DNA from: Mytilisepta virgata
Taxonomy: Eukaryota; Mollusca; Bivalvia; Mytilida; Mytilidae
DNA length: 64,000 bases
Direction: 5' to 3'
NCBI GenBank assembly: GCA_028015205.1
Contig: CM051520.1
Location: 32,665,528-32,729,527 of the forward strand
Shown here piece by piece: positions 45,601-57,819 of this stretch (position 1 is the stretch's first letter; each line of letters opens with the position of its first letter). A program made the translations under genes and the position numbers. The notes under the pieces were generated by a model. It did no database searches and had not been told where the DNA came from. It saw only the letters and a program-made list of their open reading frames with translations.

Positions 45601-47948
45601 AAATTATTTTTTGATGTACGAGCATTGAAAATGTACAAATTTCATTTGATTTTAAAAGGAGAAATATCAGTATATATAAGTTCAAACATATTCGTTTATG
45701 GAATAAACAGAGAACGGTGAAATTTCTCATTAATTAAATTATTACTTTGGGGAGATACATGTACTTGAATTTTTACTTATTAGAAATCACAAATTTTGAG
45801 AATTGACAATATGTTACTTTTGTTTTAGCTGATTTGTACCAAACTTCTATATGTTGTTATACATTTTGAGACTCTGGCATCCTACACAAACTGTGAAATA
45901 TTTTAACTTTTTTCTAGACGGGTCTTTATTTCTAAGAAAGTCATATATGCTGATATGCAAAAATTAAAACTTTATGAAATGAGTTTTTTCCAGAAAAGGT
46001 TAGAGAATTAATGAAATTTCTAGAGTATGCGTGGGGGGAAATGTAAATGTTAGCTTTAAATACCTCCTACATTTAGTTGTTTAATAAGCAAGTTATTGTC
46101 TCTACAAAAAGCATCTTCCACACTTTAATGTGAAATCAATGTTCTTTGTTTCTGTGTTAATAACTGTATATGAAAATACGATATGTGTGTAAAACAAAGT
46201 TGATCAATGCATTATGCCACAACACAAGTTGTAATTTTGTTGTCGTGGCGACATTCAGTAAAACTGAGGATCATGGACCTTGTCTGTTCGGAACCTGTTA
46301 AAAAGTTAAAACTGAGTAACATTTATGCCTCTTGTTTGATTTTATTAATATCACGAAAAAATTTGGTTTCTGGGTTTGTCTTTTTAACAATGTACAGAAT
46401 AACACTCTCTGTATATATAGAAATAGATTCATAATTCATATCCGCTATATAAAATCAAATCTGCATTACCAGAACTTTGCAACATCTGCTTTTCAAAAAG
46501 GATCGTTTTGTTTGTAGAATTTACATTTAAAAGTCGTGAAATGTTTATTAAGTGATTATATTCACTTTGGGTTTTCTCTTTTTATTTCGGATTATAATAT
46601 ACAGACTCAATGTACAGATTTATCACTTTATACAAGGATGCTGGTCTTGTATTCAGTGTTTCAGTGTATCATTCTACAAAAACAGTTAGGCAAAAGATAT
46701 AGAAGTTGGGTGATTATCTGACATAGAAACAACGTCTTTATCGTCGTAAAACACTGCATTACAATGGCTAAGGATTCAGAATTTCTATAACGATTTGAGA
46801 TCTTCCCACTCTACAATTTTAACTAATTTATTCCCGGTTTTATTATAAAATGGTACTTGTTTCTTCAGTAAACACAGCTTTATTACGTCAAATGTCCCAG
46901 ATAGATTAGGGAAAATAAAATATTTGTGTTTAGGGTTTCATCCTTATAAATACACTGTATGCGTTTTTTTTTTAATTTTACCAATTAAACTTGCCCATAG
47001 AGGAGGAATTTTCGGGTTTTCTTGGTGCTTACACAAAAATATCAATAAAAACTTTAGGTTAGACACAAAAAGTAGGTAAGGAAACTCCAAACACACATAT
47101 AGTTTTATTTTGGCTTACTACCGTCGTGAGTCAAAAGGAGAACAGAAACATTTTTTTAATTGACCAGTAACCTCTTACTTTCCGTGTGAGATTGGATGAC
47201 ATGCCACGATGTCTTTTACGGAAGAATGATAGAATAGTGTGGCTAAAAAACCGTAAGATTCTCAACAATCCTTGGTTGGTCAAAGTAAAAAAAAAACCAT
47301 ACAAGCAGATTATAAAATATCAATAAAAAAGAAACGACTGTAAACAGTTTTTTTTCACGAAGAAAGACTATATACCAGACGTCACCAAGAAAGAATTGTA
47401 CAAGATTTAAGATGTAGAGAATGTGATGATGCTAAGGGAGAAATGGAAATACAATTTCTTTTAAAATGTATCCCACTGTCAACATCCCCATACGTGTAAA
47501 CTACCTTAACGCCTGTAATACTAAGACACTTTAATGCTCACTGTTTCATATTTAAATTTGTGTAGACCTTATCTGCTTTGTTACTTGTGTTTGGAAAAGC
47601 TCTATTTTAAAGTGCAGTCTAAATATTTAATTAATATTTCAATTATCAATTATCATCTTTTTAGAAGAAATAATACAAGTTAGAAAGAGTAAATTTAATT
47701 AAGAGGGCCGTGAAGTTTGAATTATCACGAATAATATAAAACTTTTGTATGGTTAAAACTGCCAAAAAAATACACTTTAATCTTAAGAAAGTGTCATATC
47801 TTCTTTTTTTTTATTCACGAGACTTGTAATTTTCGTCAAATATGGGAAATGTGACGAATTAACAAGTTTTAGTAAACGTGACAATCATAATATATTCTGT
47901 ATATGTATGGGGTATTTTATCTATTACCCATAATCTTTATAGATTAAT
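45601..47948. other. AT-rich non-coding stretch
   Basis: No gene or repeat recognised. Short frames (46207-46434, 46332-46517, 46536-46721) are low-complexity. Confidence 0.4.
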
Positions 47949-48059
47949 ACATGGCCTTCTTCATATTGCCCTTGTTATCAGCCCGAGACCTTGATATCGG
48001 CCCGAGGGGCGATATTAGTCGAGGTATGATAACAAGGCCAATATGAAAAAGACCATGTA
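47949..48059. repeat. 111-bp foldback
   Basis: TACATGGCCTTCTTCATATTG at the left pairs with CAATATGAAAAAGACCATGTA at the right; GCCCTTGTTATCA pairs with TGATAACAAGGCC. A second inverted pair, ATTTATCACATATTTTG (~48066) and CAATAAAATATGTGATAAAT (~48519), may define a larger element to about 48540. Confidence 0.65.
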
Positions 48060-48877
48060 ATAATATATTTATCACATATTTTGCCACTACCAAGAAATAA
48101 TGTTAATGCTGAATTCGATTTTCCTGTCTTCAAGCACGTCTGTCAGGTTTTGAACAACACTGATGTGGTGAATGAATATAAAGTGCACATTCACAGTGCT
48201 ACAGCTAGTAAACAGTTATTTCTTTCACCTTTAGTATATAGTCAAACAAATGAATGCAACTTCAGTTTCTGTGCTTTTCCCGAGATCTACAAATAGATTT
48301 TAAAAGTCCCTATTGGAAGCTCTAAGAACATTTTGCACGGTTAGTTTACCGTAAATAATGAAAACGATTATTTACAGCTGAGCAGAAGTGACGTCGGTAA
48401 GACTTACGACAGGGCTGATAACATGTTATCTGCCCTAGTATGATGTTATTGCCCTGGAGGCAAACAAAATGCTTCAAATTATGCTTTTATTACATATGCA
48501 AAATCGGCATTATTTCAATAAAATATGTGATAAATATCGTTAAAGCGTCCTTCCGAATTGATATCGGCTGGATAAACTCAGAAACATTAATTATGTATAA
48601 TTTTAATTGAATATAATTATGACCTTTATTGATTATAGTTGACAGGTTACTGATTTACCACAGATGTTCATCGTTGATTTCTTATTGTCACTGTTGAGTG
48701 ATTTATGCTTGTAAATTCATTGGATTTGGAACCCAAACTTTTTGGGACCAAAATGTACTCTTTAGAAACTAAGGCTTCCTCGCCAATAAAAAATGTCCGC
48801 CACAATGCCAAAATACATGCAATATAGCCCCCCCCCCAAAAAAAAAAAAAACAAACAAACAAAACAAAACAAAACAA

Positions 48878-48908
<31 letters not shown>

Positions 48909-50940
48909 CAAAACAAAACAAAACAAAACAAAACAAAAACAAAAGACACAAACCAAAACAACACAAAAACACAAAAAAAACACCAAAAAAACGTTTATTA
49001 ATAGCTGAACTTTTAATTATGGTGCAAATATGCAATTTTCAATATTAATCTATATTTCATAAATCTCATTTTCATTTTCTTTCAAACCAAAAAAGAATAA
49101 TTATCATTTAATGTAACAAAAGATATCAATTTATCGGACATACATTCCATACCGAATTTAAATGCCGTCCTCTTTTAAAGAAAATCTTATGCAGATATGT
49201 ATTACTTTAGAACACAGTTGAGTGGTTTAACCAATGATATTTTATTGATGTCTTTCATTTGGTTTAAGTCGTCGTGCACACTGAAATCAATGTCAAATGT
49301 GAATTGCAATCATATTGTCCTATGATAAAATTCAGAAAAAGTATGAATTATTAAAGATTTTTTCTATGAAACACCATATCCCAAAGTTGTCAAATTCGCA
49401 ACCTGTAGGAAAATACATATGAAAAGAACATAATTCAAACCAGGGAGGCAGAAGTTTGCCTGGTGGCCTCTTGCAACGATATGTTGTAAAATATTGTCAA
49501 ACTATGCATGTACTTGTATTGTCAGATCATTTCAAGTAAATAAATACGTAAGTTGTTTTATGAATATCACGACTATTTTTTCCTTAACTTAGGAAATCTT
49601 AGTGAATTTTAGTTTGAGGAACACAGTATAGTAAATTTAAGTATATTTATGATAAGTGACCAGTTACATTCTCATTTATTGTACAATTAAATCAGATTCC
49701 TGGCTACATGTACGTACTGCATTTTAAGAGTCAGTCGAAACATTATTACTAATTTAGAAATTGTATTTAAAAAAAGACCGAATTAATTTTAAGCGAACGA
49801 CTTCTCTATTTTTCTCTTCTTATGAACAATATGACAAATATTAGGAAAGAATATGCCTTTATCCTTCTGATAGTCTACTTCTATACCTTATAGTTTGTAT
49901 CTGTAACTCGAGGTATTAAAGCTTTCATTTCTATACAACATAATTATTTCATCATATAGTTCTGAATTGGACACCATGTTAAATTATACATTCTGCAAAA
50001 CAAATAAATATTGATATTTAAATATCAGAATCTTTCAACTTTATTGACAATAAAATATGTAGGTTTATTCTCTATTAATATTGCAATTATTTCGTCAATA
50101 CCATATCCAAAAAATCCATATTTTATGAATACTCGCATTTAATAAGGTTAGAAGAAGCTTTTGCCGTCTAAATATTTACTGTATCTTTTAAACATATAAA
50201 TGACAAAAGAGCTCGTGCGACTTGAATATAACATCATCATCAATGCTGGATTGTTTAAACAATTAGATTATGGAAAGTCTTTGGAGACCAATGTCGATAG
50301 GTTCGTTCATTTAGCTACATAGAACCGTTAGGACAGACTTAAGCTAGAAAATGAAATAAAACCATCGCTATGTTTCATACATAATTTATCCCAGCAACTG
50401 TTATCAACTTTCAGTTTTCCCACGTTAATGTATATATATGTATATTGAATGGTTAGTCCGACACATGCTTCAGCCTTCAATCGTTTTGTGTACGAGAACT
50501 TTTACTGTCAAGGTAAGGAAGAAGTTTTATTCTGTACTTTATATATTTATCAATTTTGTAAGACCTTTTTCACTTTCCCAGCGGACTTCTTTAAATCTCA
50601 CCTTCTGAAATTTGTAAAAATGGAGTTCGATGAAAAATATTAAACATATATTTTTTACCTAAATTTTACCTTTTTCCTTCATTTCCAACACATCTTAATG
50701 ATAATTTTAGTCATTTCTTATTTTGAAATACTTTTCTCACATTCAAAGATTATTAATCGTCTTTTAAAATGCGATACTAATATATATATATATATATATA
50801 ATTTGTTGGCGTTTTTAAACCTTTTACATAGATGTGAGCTTGAAGGATGTTTAGTATTTCGTTTTTGAATATCCCCGCACTTTCGAAGATGTTTGGCGAA
50901 ATTGCGATCGTCTTCGACTATTTTTCCGTCCATTTTAAGG
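48060..50940. other. Non-coding stretch with simple repeats
   Basis: No gene. It contains the (CAAAA)n tract below and a (TA)n at 50781-50800. Confidence 0.45.
48829..48975. repeat. C9/A-run and (CAAAA)n microsatellite
   Basis: A C run followed by A-rich sequence and about 20 AAAAC units; the Phe/Cys and Lys/Thr frames across it are artefacts. Confidence 0.95.
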
Positions 50941-51218
50941 GAGTTGAATTCTATATAGAATAGTTGGAAACTACTTGTAGATGCACAATTAGGTTTTAGA
51001 GTTTTGATTTTTTTAAACTTTAGGCCCAGCTTGAAAATTATGAATTAAAGATTGCGATCTAGACTCCTCTTTCACTTTTCAATTCATGCATTCTATTTCT
51101 TTACAGTATTGTTACAAACCATATGTAGATGCACAATAAAGTTTTAGATTTTAGATTTTCTAAACTTAGGGCAGACAGGGACTGAATTTAGAACATTGTG
51201 AATTCAGTAAGCTTGTTT
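50941..51218. repeat. Direct repeat R1
   Basis: This ~275-bp segment starts GTTGAATTCTATATAGAATAG and ends GTGAATTCAGTAAGCTTGTT. It recurs in the same orientation at 51604-51873. Confidence 0.8.
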
Positions 51219-51603
51219 GATGAAAATAATTGTGTATAATACGACTATAATTATATGACTGATACATTAAATGATATATAGTGATGAAATTATTACCAAA
51301 AATACTATTTAATGTTCCATGTCATTTAGTTTAAATAATACTTTTCTTACACATATGCTCGTATAAAATATATAAAAGTAGATAGTAATTTTCTGACAGG
51401 CCCTGTTGGTAAATTAGCGTCAGGGAAGAATGTAGCTATTACCAATTTTAATGCCAAAGTTACCCACGGTAAGAAGTCCATTTAGCATGTTTAGAAGGTT
51501 TTCTCATCCACAATCTTTCTTATGTACGTCTAGCGGACTATGGACGCAAAATCCCAACAGGCTCGTGATATAAGCTCTTGAAAATGTTTGTAAAAAACGT
51601 TCA
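51219..51603. repeat. Middle segment between R1 and R2, copy of the 45.2-kb repeat
   Basis: Similar to 45205-45600 at both ends. The hammerhead-like core seen at 45.4 kb is not recognisable here. Confidence 0.55.
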
Positions 51604-51873
51604 GTTGAATTCTATATAGAATAGTTGGAAACTACTTGTAAATGGGCAATTACGTTTTAGAGTTTTGATATTTTAAGCTTTAGGCCCCAGTTCGAAAAGT
51701 ATGAAATTAAAGATTGTGACGTAAATCCCTCTTTAACTTTTCAATTCATGCATTCTATTTCTTTACAGTATTGTTATATGTAGATGTGCAATAAAGTTTT
51801 AGATTTTCGATTTCTTAGCTTAGGGCAGACAGGGACTGAATTAAGAAAAAATGTGAATTCAGTAAGCTTGTTA
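51604..51873. repeat. Direct repeat R2
   Basis: Second copy of the ~275-bp repeat, with a period of about 663 bp from R1. Confidence 0.8.
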
Positions 51874-52096
51874 CCTAAGTATCTCCTTTTGTAGGGGAGT
51901 TAAATCTAATTTCCTCCATTTTTAACTCGCGCTTGGTTACATTATTATCTCCGTTAGATAATTAGGTTACGGCTAACCAACTTACTGCCGTTTTTTGTTA
52001 TCTAGTTTTGTTTTAAGTTAATAAATAAGGACGTTTAATTCACCTTGGTCCCAAGGTTGCAAACATTCAATTATTAAGGGGCAGAGGACAGACATA

Positions 52097-52426
52097 GGAT
52101 GGATGGAGTATTGTTTAACCTCCAGTTGTAATTAATACATGCATATCAGGACGAGAACATGTTGATGTGATATGAATATGAACCATGTTTTATACCAGAC
52201 CGACACGCTGGGACGGATTTTTAGCGTGCTTGATTATATTCCGCAGGCAGAAATGTCACGGCCCTGGAACACATAATTCTTACTACGAGCCGACCAGTCT
52301 TTGCGTTTACTCCTAAACGCCGCGCGCTTGACGGAAAACAGCAAATACCAATTTTAAGACTTTGGTTTGACCCGACCTTCCACACTCGAGGCGAGCACGC
52401 TACCATGAGACCACATAGGCGGCTAA
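52097..52426 (-). mobile_element. tRNA-derived SINE, minus orientation
   Basis: Read on the minus strand: head GCCGCCTATGTGGTCTCATGG (A-box region), TAGCGTGCTCGCCTCGAGTG, body ACTGGTCGGCTCG, CGTGTCGGTCTGG, CACATCAACATGTTCTCGTC and tail GGTTAAACAATACTCCATCC. Compared with the 55.2-kb copy, the B-box segment (GGGTTCGATCCCC) is deleted, so internal pol III transcription is unlikely. Confidence 0.75.
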
Positions 52427-54300
52427 GTAGCATGGACGAAGAAAAGATCTGGTTTCTATCATTTTTTTCAACGAGTTTTATTTTTTAAATCTTTTATGTG
52501 AAAATGAATTATTTATTGAATACACATAATATTCTATACTGTATATTTTTTTCAAACCACAATTTTGAGCCTGTCGATGATCTGATCCACAATTTTTTTT
52601 TTTGGGGGGGGGGGGGGGGGGCGTGGATTTTTCCTTCAAATTTTTTCTAGACTAATCAATGACATTAAAAGTTTGTTCTTACACTTTGTATTAATTGCAA
52701 ATTATCAAAAATCTATAACATTAGAATAACTGACTGAAAATAGACCTTATATCGTTTATAATTATAATATCATGAAATATTTAAAATGTTCACAACAGTT
52801 TCCTCAGGATTTAATTTTGTTTTATTCCAATTTTTCCTTGAGCAAAAACACAGACTCCCCTGCGCTGGAATATACCATGATTATACAGCACCCCAAATTT
52901 TTCGTAAAATGTTAAATACATACTAAAATTACATCATGGACATCCTGTTGCACACGTAACTTATTTAAAATTGATTAGTTATCTGTTGTTGTTTGTATTG
53001 TTAAGTCTTAACGATATGGATTATATATTCCTCCGTGAGTTGTTAAGTGCTGACATTCTGTTCCGAACTAACATGGATCATGTTAAATATTGATGTAGAT
53101 TCTGCCGCATGAATTGTACTATGGAGTCTGATAATAAGGCATATAAACAAAAAGTTTGGGTTTTATTGTAACGTTTATTATTTGTATTTAACGTATAAGG
53201 TTAAAGTTTAAATATTTTTAAAGGGTCTTGGGACCAAACTAGAAACAGTCCTTGAAACATATACGAGTTCATTATTCTGTAGAAAACATCTGTCGATCTT
53301 GGACGTCGAAGCAATTTGGTCCACGTGACAAGACTTGTATGTTTTGACTGTATCCAATTTATAAATTGTGCGATTCAAGTATCTGAATGATCTAATTTAA
53401 AACAGCTTTAGTGAAATCGCTTGCTAAATTGTGAAATTTGATAGAAAAATGCAATTTAAGGATATACATAAAGTAAGTGTATTAATTCCGTTCGGATAAA
53501 TACTATGGTAGCCACAAATAATTCCTTGTTTGTGATCGGACGGATTAGAGAATTGTCTCGGCTTTCGTTGGTCTCAGATATATACAGATTTACGTACTAT
53601 TAATAAGCGAGCGAAGTTCGCTCTTAAGTTTATAAAATTTCGAATATATATGTGTATGCATGATAAGGGCCAAGTATTCTACAATTGAAAACGTTTCGAC
53701 AAGATTGCGGCGGCCACTGCGTCCATCGTAACTCCTCTGCCATTCTACAGTGGGGGCCGTAAAAATGTCCGAAAAGTAACGATTGGTAAAACCGGAAATT
53801 TTTTATCACTAGGCGCATGTCCCATGAAATCATTAGTTCATCCGTCTCTTTATTTCTCGGACCCATTTTGGTGTTTACATCCAATTAAATTTGTCAACCT
53901 AATTCGATAAATCTAAATACCAAAGAATTAAAAGAAGGCACAAGCTTCGCTTGCTCCTCGTCGCACCTGTCTCATATTAAGCGAGCGAAGCTTTTTAAGG
54001 TAGAGATGTCAATCGAATTATTCCTACTACTTCACCATGCAGGCTTATAAGTTTCAACAACATGGCGGCATCCATGCAAAATCTCGTTTCGAAATTAGCT
54101 TCCGACGTGATTACGTGAATAGAGATTATCTGAACAAAATAAGTTATTTATGGACTTACCTCAACTTTTTTAACATTCAGTGTCATGAAATTAAAAACAA
54201 ATATGAAATAATCCACCTTTAATCAAATTTGACAAGAAAAAAAGATGCAGACGCAAGTGTCACATTTTCCCGCCATGCTGGATAAATCGGCCCGCGGACC
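52427..54300. other. Non-coding stretch
   Basis: A G18 run is at 52604-52621. The word TAAGCGAGCGAAG occurs at about 53602 and 53977, bracketing a segment that contains the minus frame 53630-53884. That frame has a fairly protein-like composition (MGPRNKETDELMISWD) but no recognised family. Confidence 0.4.
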
Positions 54301-54318
54301 ACTCGGATCAGGGATAAG

Positions 54319-54650
54319 TTGATGTCATCACTTAGGAAATTTTACGGTCGTCATCACGAATTAATTGACCGTTACAGTGTTCCAATATCTAAGATGATGT
54401 TGGATCTGTTCTCACTGTCGTAACCTTTCATGTGCCTCCACCGATTTGTGACTTCCCCCGGATTGACTTTGTTGAACTTCACAACGGGTGCCGTATATTG
54501 AGCAGGAACTGCTTACCCTTTCGGAGCACATGGGTTCACTCCTGGTTTTTATAGGAGTTCGTGTTGTTCATTGTTTTTTTAGTTTTCTGTGTTTATTTGT
54601 TGTGCTTGTAGTTGTTCATTTGTCTGTCCAATGGATTACGTTTTTTTTAT
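54319..54650 (+). pseudogene. Penelope-like element 3' end
   Basis: 54319-54423 encodes the last 34 residues of a PLE reverse-transcriptase ORF, including the RKFYGRHHELIDRY motif seen also at 43.6 kb, then a stop. The following sequence (GGATTGACTTTGTTGAACTT, CTTTCGGAGCACATGGGTTC) is PLE 3' UTR. The 5' truncation is typical of target-primed insertion. Confidence 0.72.
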
Positions 54651-55231
54651 TGCTCCTTGGGTATATTTGTCCTTTTTATCAGACAATTCAAGCCGTGTCA
54701 TCGTTCAACTCGGACCGTGTGAAGTAACAACATTTATAATGATGAACTTAATACATTGATCCCGGACTCTGATGTGAGATTGTTACGCCATAACGATGTT
54801 TTCACTAAATACCGACAAAGCAGACGTAAAAATTTTTGAAAGCACTGGATTAAATTTGCATAAAATTTGTTCCGATAATCAAAATTATGGCCATTGATTA
54901 TGAATAATTCTTTATTTATAAATGAGTATTCTCATCTCAGATTCTCATTCTCAAATGATAATAAACAAAAAGAAAAAATATGCGTACGCAAGCGAAAAGC
55001 AAAATCAAATGGCTGCTCTGTGACATATACCCATAACGACAATATATGCCTACATATATCTTCACATTTTAGTGTCTTTGTATGAAATCGATTATGTCGG
55101 AATGTTTTCACATTAAATATCTGGGTGACAGTATACTAGTGTAAGCCGATCGGAAATGACATTCAAGTGAAACATAAAAATGTAATACGAATACTGATAA
55201 AGAGTCTTACTTCGATAGTCATATCTCAACA
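54651..55231. other. Non-coding stretch
   Basis: Nothing recognised beyond AT-rich sequence. Confidence 0.4.
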
Positions 55232-55593
55232 AACCGCCTCTGTGGTCTCATGGTAGCGTGCTCACTTCGAGTGCGGAAGGTCTTGGGTTCGATCCCCAGC
55301 CGGGTTAAACCAAAGACATTAGAACTGTTATTTGCTGCTTCTCTGCATAAGCACCCGGCATCTAGGAGTAAGAGCAAAGGACTGGTCGGCTCGGAGTCAG
55401 TATAATGTGTCTGAGTGGAGTGTTGTCTTCCTGCGGACCGTTACTTCGTGAGCTAGCACGTTAAAAATCAGCGTGTCGGGCTAGTTCAAAGCAGGGATAA
55501 TATTCCTATATATCACATCAGCATATTCTCGTCCTGATGCACCTAATGGTTGCCACTGGACGTTAAACAATAATTTATCCATCCGTCCATCTG
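55232..55593 (+). mobile_element. Full-length tRNA-derived SINE
   Basis: The head CCGCCTCTGTGGTCTCATGGTAG (A-box TGGTCTCATGG) is followed 35 bases later by the B-box GGGTTCGATCCCC, giving a complete pol III promoter. The body continues through ACTGGTCGGCTCG and CGTGTCGGGCTAG, and the tail CCACTGGACGTTAAACAA ends in ATCC repeats. TCTCAACA at 55224-55231 and 55594-55601 is a plausible 8-bp target duplication. The tail is shared with 3682-3760. Confidence 0.85.
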
Positions 55594-55601
55594 TCTCAAC
55601 A

Positions 55602-56819
55602 GAAATAACTATTACTTGAAAGAGGATTAATATACACCTTTTTAAAATATATATATAATGTGACATACACTTGTATTGACTACTGACTATATCGCTCAAC
55701 CGTCCTGATTTATTTCGCTATTTTAACTGTTGTTGTAAATTTGCTATAAAGTATTTGGCCTTTCCTATCTTTTGTAAACAAGAGACAAAACATTTGATAG
55801 CATTACCTCACGGTGGTCAAGTTTTAAGATTATTATGATTATTGACATACTATTTGATCAGCCATGGCGTCCACAGATAATATTGTTTCAATAAAAAATT
55901 TAAGTCTAATCTTCGGTGCGATTTTTTTTTTTTGCGGCATTCATTAGACTGGAAAGGAACGCTTTTAATAAATATTTTCTCAAATATGAACTCCAATTTC
56001 TTTCCCTTCTTATGTCTCATTTTCAACCACTCAAAACTAGTAATAAATCACTTGTTCCTTAATGCCAAATCTAGAAAAAATAGACTTTATGTTGCATTTC
56101 CAACCAAATTATGAAATTATGAAATTCACACCATTACACGGAAACCACAAACAACTTTATGTCTAGAAGTATGAACACTATCGTATATCTAATCTCCAGA
56201 GCACAGCCAAATCCAAAACGGAAATATGAAAATTGACTACAGTTTGTGAAATTTAAAGCGTTTTCAAAAGCTTTCTCGGGTTTTCAGACGTTAAGTACTG
56301 CATTAATTCATTTCGTACATTTTTGCTTATCAGAAATCTATAAGTGGATAAAAAAAATACTACGGTAATTATTTTTACATAACAAAAGACAATCTAAAAT
56401 CATTGGTAAAACAATATTATACGCGAATCAATAAATTTCTAAAGCATGTCATTAATTTTTCAAAATAAAAACGATATTCCTTCAGATTTAGCAATTTCGG
56501 GGAAACAAATTTCAAATAGCTTTTTGATGGCGTAGTAATATATCATTAACGCGATATTGCGGATTGATAAATCATGGACTATAGTAATTTTATCCAAAAC
56601 AATTTGTTATGCACGCAAACATGTCCTGTCTTCAATTCTTGTTTTCGATATATTACGAAATAAAAATGTTGTGTCTTATGCGCATGATACGAACGTAGAA
56701 AAATATTGATTTTTTTAGCAAATTAAGTGTCATGTTACTTTTTCAACATATCTAAATTATAACATTGTAACAACAAACTAAATATCATCTTTGTGTACGC
56801 AGGAAATTTTATACTTATA
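55602..56819. other. AT-rich non-coding stretch
   Basis: No gene or repeat recognised. Confidence 0.4.
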
Positions 56820-56891
56820 AAAATTGCTTATATTTGGACAATCTAAGTCCCATAACTCTGGAACGAGAAAAATGAAAATTGTCTAAAGGTA

Positions 56892-57819
56892 CATGGCAAG
56901 CCGTTCTCGTCAAAACTATGTTTAAACCCTTTTTTTCGAAAAAATTACACACTGAGATTTAAAAACCTCAAATAACACACTGGGAAATCGAAATTACACA
57001 CTGAGATTAAAAAAAAATGAAAAACACACATTGAGAAATTAAAATTACACACTGAGATTTTAAAATGACACATTGAGATGAAATAAATTGGAAAACACAC
57101 ACTGAGAATTGTTAATTACACACTGAGATTTCAAAAATACACATTGAGATTAATATGCAAATTACTAATGAATATTCATGAGATGAATAATTCAACAGAT
57201 TAATATCTTGGTCTTTAGAATTCTTGTCATTATAATGAAATGCGGTTCCTTCAACCAACATTCATAATAAATTTCAAGACTTAACATCGTTTTTTGCTAA
57301 CTCATATTCATAAGTTTGTTGTCTATATAAATCAGATTAATATTATATTTTGTAAAGAGAGAAAGTTGGTATTTTTCTTGTTCTATTGGTCGTTTACGTT
57401 GTATTTCTAATGTATTTTATAAAACATTTGGCGCCAGAGTGAAGGACTAACGAGTTCTGTCCCCTAGTTGTTTTAAGCTTGTAATAGATTAAGATTACGT
57501 ATGCTAATTAGATATGTGCGCATAAAAAATGCGCACACATCTCAGTGTGTAATTTTAAATTCTCAGTGTGTAATTTAAAATTCTCAGTGTGTGTTTTTCA
57601 GTTTATTTCATCTCAGTGTGTTTTTTTGAAATCTCAGTGTGTAATTTTCAATTCTCAGTGTGTGTTTTTCATTTTTCGTAATCTCAATGCGTCTTTATGA
57701 AATCTCAGTGTGTATTTTTATGTTTTTTAATCTCAGTGTATTTTTTCAAGTTAATTCTCAGTGTGTAAAATTTTCGAAAAATGTTTTAAACATAGTTTTG
57801 ACGAGAACGGCTTGCCATA
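56892..57819. mobile_element. TIR element family TATGGCAAGCCGTT, member 2 (mirror ACACACTGAGA array)
   Basis: The ends CATGGCAAGCCGTTCTCGTC and GACGAGAACGGCTTGCCATA extend ~45 bp as TIRs (to ATGTTTAAA). AAGGTA is duplicated at 56886-56891 and 57820-57825. The left half holds nine ACACACTGAGA-like motifs on the plus strand, and the right half ten of them on the minus strand, spaced ~22-27 bp. A ~370-bp unique centre separates the halves. No protein is encoded. Confidence 0.8.
57165..57535 (+). other. LTR-end-like centre of the second TIR element
   Basis: TATATAAA (~57324), a downstream pyrimidine-rich region, then TATAAAACA followed by TTTGGCGCCAGAGTGAAGGA (~57428). The last string resembles an LTR end plus a TGGCGCC primer-binding site. 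No partner LTR is present, so this may be captured or coincidental. Confidence 0.25.

Noticed and set aside
48668..49035. Phe/Cys-rich ORFs resembling membrane proteins
   Set aside because: Reverse translation of a (CAAAA)n microsatellite.
53630..53884. 84-aa minus ORF as a host gene
   Set aside because: Protein-like composition but no recognisable family, flanked by repeated TAAGCGAGCGAAG words; more likely a dispersed repeat.
55232..55310. Possible tRNA gene
   Set aside because: A and B boxes are present, but the sequence continues into a SINE body with tail and target duplication, and it does not close into a full tRNA cloverleaf.
56940..57775. Regularly spaced short repeats suggesting a CRISPR array
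   Set aside because: Eukaryotic context, spacers are AT filler of irregular length, motifs flip strand at the centre, and no cas genes are present.
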